Below the pieces are notes generated by a model. It saw only the letters and a program-made list of their open reading frames with translations. It had not been told where the DNA came from and did not search any database. Made by a program: the position numbers and the translations under genes. A DNA stretch of 64,000 nucleotides, taken from assembly GCA_000611775.1 (NCBI GenBank), contig KK106982.1, positions 3,183,884-3,247,883 on the forward strand, read 5' to 3'. How positions within the stretch are numbered: position 1 is the first letter of the stretch; the number at the start of each line of letters is the position of its first letter. The DNA is from Umbilicaria muhlenbergii (lineage: Eukaryota; Ascomycota; Lecanoromycetes; Umbilicariales; Umbilicariaceae). This document shows, piece by piece, positions 59,529 to 64,000 of the stretch.

Positions 59529-62149
59529 ATGTCTGCTGAGGGTGCCACCACTGGTTCAGCTTCTCCGTCTTTGGAGAAGCTGTCGCTCGACGACAAGTCT
59601 GCCTCTCCTGCCAACGGTGCCGTCACCAACGGTACCACGATCGATACCAACGTTGGTACAGCACAAACCCCTACCGATCCTGATGCTATCCAGACTCCTA
59701 GCTCAGCCGCTCCTGGTGGCACGAACCAGCCTCATTCAGTATCTCTCTATGTGGGTGAACTAGACCCGGCTGTGACTGAAGCTATGCTTTTCGAACTGTT
59801 TTCATCCATCGGATCCGTGGCGTCTATCCGCGTCTGCCGTGACGCTGTTACTCGTCGCTCCCTTGGATACGCTTACGTCAATTACAATAATACCGCCGAT
59901 GGAGAACGCGCGTTGGAGGAACTCAACTACACGGTCATCAAGGGACGTCCCTGCCGTATAATGTGGTCTCAGCGTGACCCCGCTTTGCGAAAGACAGGAC
60001 AGGGCAACGTATTCATCAAAAACTTGGACATTGCCATCGACAACAAAGCCTTACATGATACTTTCGCCGCCTTCGGCAACATCCTCAGTTGCAAAGTTGC
60101 ACAGGACGAGTTCGGTAACTCCAAAGGTTATGGGTTCGTCCACTACGAAACGGGCGAAGCAGCTACAAATGCCATCAAGCATGTGAATGGCATGTTGTTG
60201 AACGAGAAGAAGGTCTTTGTTGGTCATCACATCCCGCGCAAGGATCGCGAAAGCAAATTCGAGGAAATGAAGGCAAACTTCACAAATATCTACGTTAAGA
60301 ACGTTGAGTCGGAAACCACGGATGAAGAATTCCGTGAGCTTTTCGAGAAATACGGCGACATCACATCTGCTTCTTTGACGCGGGATCCTGAGACTGGGAA
60401 GAGCCGTGGGTTTGGCTTCGTCAACTACGTTAGACACGAGGATGCCGCTACTGCGGTAGAGGAGCTGCATGACAAGGACTTCAAGGGCCAGAACCTCTAC
60501 GTTGGTCGAGCGCAAAAGAAACACGAGCGTGAAGAGGAGCTTCGGAAACAGCACGAGGCAGCTCGCGTGGAGAAAGCATCCAAATACCAAGGGGTAAACC
60601 TATACGTCAAAAACTTGGATGATGACGTCGATGACGAGAAGTTGCGCGAGATCTTTACTGCATTGGGAACCATCATATCGGCGAAAGTGATGCGTGACTC
60701 GGGTCCTGAGAGGAGCGAATCCCCAGACAAGGAGAAAGGCAAAGAGAACAAAAAGGATTCCGGGAAGGAGGGCAGCGATGAGGACAGCGACAAGAAAGAC
60801 GAGGAGAAAGAGGATAGTGGCAAGAAGGATACGAAGTCCACCAAGAGACCTCTGGGTAAGAGCAAGGGCTTTGGATTCGTCTGTTTCAGCAACCCAGACG
60901 AAGCTACAAAGGCAGTAACAGAGCTGAACGGGAAGATGGTCAATGGCAAGCCATTGTATGTTGCCTTGGCCCAGCGCAAGGACGTTCGCAAGAGTCAAGT
61001 ACGAATTCCTTTACCTCTGCTGTTCAGAAGCTTGCGCTAATAATTGCCTAAAGTTGGAAGCTACCATTCAAGCTCGTAATCAAATACGTATGCAGCAGGC
61101 CGCGGCCGCAGCTGGTATGCCCCAGCAGGTGAGCGAAGTAACCCGATCCAGTGTTTTGCCATCTTGCCGCTGATAAACTACAAGCCATTCATGCAGCCCG
61201 CTATGTTCTATGGACCTGGACAACAACCTGGGTTTATGCCGCCAAATGCCGCTGGGCGTGCTGGCATACCTTTCACACCTCAGCAGGGTATGGGTGTGCC
61301 GTCTATGCAAGGTGGTCGTCCGGCCCAGTTCGCAGGTATGCCAGGTCAACAAGGGGGGCGTGGAGCTCCCAATGCTGGACAGCAAATACCTCCAAATACC
61401 TTTGGTATGCCCGGTCAGACGATGCCTTTCCCTATGAATCAAGGTGGGCCCATAGGCGGCTTCCCTAATGGCATGACGTATCCCCAAGCCATGGCGCAAG
61501 TGCAAGCTCAGCTCGGTCGGGGCGGCCCGGGAGGACGTGGACAAATGCAAGGAATGCAAGGCATCCCACCTCAGATGATAGGTCTCCAACAAGGTATGCG
61601 TGGTAGAGACGGTAGACCTCAGCAATTCCCGGTACAGCCTGGCCGAGGAGGTATGGGCATGGGTATGCAAGCAGGTCAGATGGGTGGCTTCCCCCAGCAA
61701 GGTCGTGGTCCAATGATCCCTTCAATGGGTCAAGCGGGCATGGTGCAACCTGGTGCTGACACTGCGCTTACTCTTCCTAACCTGCAAGCGTTGACATCGG
61801 CACCACCGAGCCAGCAAAAGCAATTGCTTGGCGAAGCTCTCTATCCCAAGATCTCGGTCCTGCAGCCCGTCTTAGCTGGAAAGATTACAGGCATGTTGCT
61901 CGAGATGGACAATTCGGAGTTGATTGGCTTGTACGTCACTGCAATTCTAATTCAACGAACTCATCGTTCAGCGCTAATTGTGACAGGATTGATGATGATG
62001 ACAAGCTTCGCGAGAAGGTTGATGAAGCTCTTAACGTATACGATGAGTATGTAAAGAACAAAGGCGACGAAGTAGGCGGCCAAACCGACGGTGAAGCCAA
62101 GCCCGAGGAATCAGCAGCAGATGCCGGGTCGGAAGAGGACAAGGCTTAG
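59529..62149 (+). CDS. pab1: poly(A)-binding protein Pab1 (813 aa)
   Basis: Binds mRNA poly(A) tails and controls translation and deadenylation in the cytoplasm. Exons: 59529-60998, 61054-61128, 61197-61930 and 61987-62149. Four RRMs are visible at residues 71-149, 159-236, 252-329 and 356-483, with RNP motifs such as [28 protein letters not shown] and [11 protein letters not shown]4 is split by a 53-residue charged insert (391-443, Lys/Glu/Asp/Ser-rich) before [10 protein letters not shown] Gly/Met/Gln/Pro-rich linker follows from about 516 to 715. The MLLE domain (about 718-785) contains [20 protein letters not shown] and [14 protein letters not shown], where PAM2 peptides bind. The tail is acidic. 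The single long frame would end after RRM4 and miss the linker and MLLE. Confidence 0.97.
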
Positions 62150-63640
62150 GACGTTTTGCTACCCACTGAAACTCCGAAGACATATCCTTTGCAGGCAGTC
62201 TCGCTCAGAGACATCTTTCCGTTCGCCCCTCACCACCTAACCCGGCCTCGATCCGCCCATATTCGGCTTTACCTCTCTCGACTTCTTCGTGCAGCCGGCT
62301 GTACCTCGCTCTCTGATCGGTCTGTCCTTTGGTCATTCTATCCTTGGACTTTGGCGCCAATTCAAAAGCCTTATCACTTCTACTTTCGTCTGTGTCCATC
62401 CCATGTCTACCGACATCAATGACATGTGACGCCACTGCTTTGCCACTACACTCGGACCGGGCTAGGAGAATTACTCTTCTCTGTCTCGGTCTTTGCAGTC
62501 GGGATTTTGTATCATAGAGGTTGCGTCTTGTTGCTCCACACTAGCTCCAGCAGCTTGTTATTTGCCACCAATGATCGGCAAGCCGTGGGTGGCAGGCACG
62601 GCGAGAGATGGCGGGATGTGACCATGTTGCTGTATGCTTAGCAGTGGTGTATGCCACTAATAATGAATACAAATAGATTTCTCAACGTAGTGATTGCAAT
62701 CTCGCCGAGTTATCACGTGTACGCAAGTATGATAGAATTTATGGAAGAGCATCTCTCCCGTCACGCCAGCAAGATGTATGCCTGTAGAGCTCTTACGTTG
62801 ACAGTAATGCCTCGTATACGGGCGTAGTTCAGTGGAATCGCCCTGAGTGACCCGTCACGGCCACGCAGAGAAACTTCAATAATACGATTATTACAATCGG
62901 CAGTATTCTCAATTCAGCTTTCGATCTTAGTGCAGTCAGCCACCGACGAGCGAATTCCTCAGAAAAAATGCTCGAGTTAACGCGCAGGCGCAAGAGAGAA
63001 GGAGCTGCAGCAAGCACGGGCTTGTATCCTCAAGCCCGCGTCCCTGCCATACATGAACTTTGCATTCCAGCGGAATGCCAAGCTCAGCTGTATTTGATCG
63101 TCACCTCCGTTTTCCACGCGCTTGCCGGTCCTACATGCCGTAATGTGCGCTCCAGCGTTCCGTTGCTCTAACGCTGGTGTACCTGTGATGTGCTTTGAGA
63201 TTACTGAGTAGTTAGCTCATGTATTTCAACCGGCCATCGTCACGGAGAACGGGGCTTTACGTGCTCGGCCTCTGCCGCTTCTTCTTCTCTATGCAGTGTG
63301 CTAAGCTTCCTTTTCCATCCCCGTGGCGCGTTTTGAACCATTTTGGTTCCTTCTGTTGCACACGCAGCTAGTTGAGTGTCCCTATTACTTACAAGGTAAT
63401 GCCCTAGGGCCTCATTTATCAAGTGGAGGAAGTTGCCTCAGTCACTCAGACCCCCCTGCCTCGGCTAGGACTAGCCGGGCCCTAATGCCCTTTGGGATTA
63501 GCTACAAACGCTGACTACGTGCGTTTTTCGGGGAGGGTCTGAGGGCGTAATCTTGAAAACAAGCCAGAAAACGCTTCATGTCACGGTAAACACACTCAAC
63601 AGAAACTGCTTCACATCAAATCCTTCACCTGTCTATCACT
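62150..63640. other. pab1 3' region and gene-free flank
   Basis: Contains the pab1 3' UTR (C/T-rich up to about 62430). Beyond it only short frames without motifs are present. No tRNA or repeat was recognised. Confidence 0.5.
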
Positions 63641-64000
63641 GATGACATGAAAGCGTCAACAACATCATTATAATTATATATTTATATGTGAAGTTGACTA
63701 TATAGCACATGCTCTATTGAATCTTGCTGTCAGATTTGAGATTGCACATGCTGTTGTTGAGTTATTTCTTGTGAGAGTGTGTCTCCTTGATATTGTTGAA
63801 AAACCCTGACTCAGTATCTTTAAAATTAAATGATCACAAAAGCTCAAAGTTCCTTCAGCGACTCTCATAAATTTAAGCAACCTATGAGTCAACTTGCAAG
63901 CAAATAATTAAAATAAATCTTGTCATATATGTAATAAGTTCACTGTCAAATACCTGATGACTATTCACATCAAATTAAGATGAAAACAAACATCTTCAAA
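63641..64000. other. AT-rich, CpG-poor block at right edge
   Basis: By hand count about 30% GC in 63661-64000, against roughly half in the rest of the window. Only one CpG is visible in that stretch (near 63869). No coding signal is supported. It looks like the margin of an AT-rich compartment that continues outside the window. Confidence 0.7.

Noticed and set aside
62820-62860. tRNA-like start (GGCGTAGTTCAGTGG)
   Set aside because: It resembles an A-box region, but no matching B-box, anticodon arm or acceptor stem can be paired downstream.
63641-64000. Definite RIP-mutated transposon
   Set aside because: AT-richness and CpG loss fit, but CpA/TpG are still frequent and no element ends or coding remnants are visible in the short stretch available.

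Overview
This window is nuclear DNA of a filamentous ascomycete (Pezizomycotina). A Dothideomycete-like lineage is possible, but the sequence alone does not settle it. The evidence is as follows. Genes are split by short introns, mostly 50-75 nt, with GT..AG ends and CTAAC/CTGAC-type branch sites. Products are typically fungal: Hop1, Cdc4, a PclA-type cyclin, a LaeA-like methyltransferase, a GH81 glucanase, Utp14, Hul5 and Pab1. Spacers are long and there are no operons. Exons were joined by hand, and every multi-exon model below closes in frame.

Left part (1-20 kb). A long disordered conserved protein runs off the left edge on the minus strand. It is followed by the meiotic axis gene hop1 (10 exons), the SCF ubiquitin ligase subunit cdc4, a decayed gene, a divergent mitochondrial pair (EngB-type GTPase and FMC1), a small acidic hypothetical gene, an old duplicated segment, and an eight-exon LaeA-like methyltransferase.

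Middle (20-42 kb). Gene density is lower. There is a Pho85-type cyclin with a long repeat-bearing leader, a single-pass mucin-like membrane protein, a 3.9-kb spacer with a strong G-quadruplex motif, fructose-1,6-bisphosphatase, the Hsp90 co-chaperone Aha1, a secreted S10 carboxypeptidase whose start needs a 6-nt first exon, and a steroid-reductase-like (DUF1295) membrane protein.

Right part (43-64 kb). This holds a vacuolar Ca2+/H+ exchanger, a secreted GH81 endo-beta-1,3-glucanase, the SSU-processome protein Utp14 divergent from mitoribosomal mL41, the HECT ligase Hul5 and poly(A)-binding protein Pab1. The last ~340 bp drop to about 30% GC and nearly lose CpG, which marks the edge of an AT-rich block.

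Most genes are housekeeping and do not form one pathway. Themes that recur are ubiquitin ligation (Cdc4, Hul5), ribosome and mitochondrial biogenesis (Utp14, mL41, Mrx8, Fmc1), cell-cycle control (Cdc4, Pcl cyclin) and meiosis (Hop1). I found no secondary-metabolite cluster, intact transposon, CRISPR array, rRNA or tRNA.
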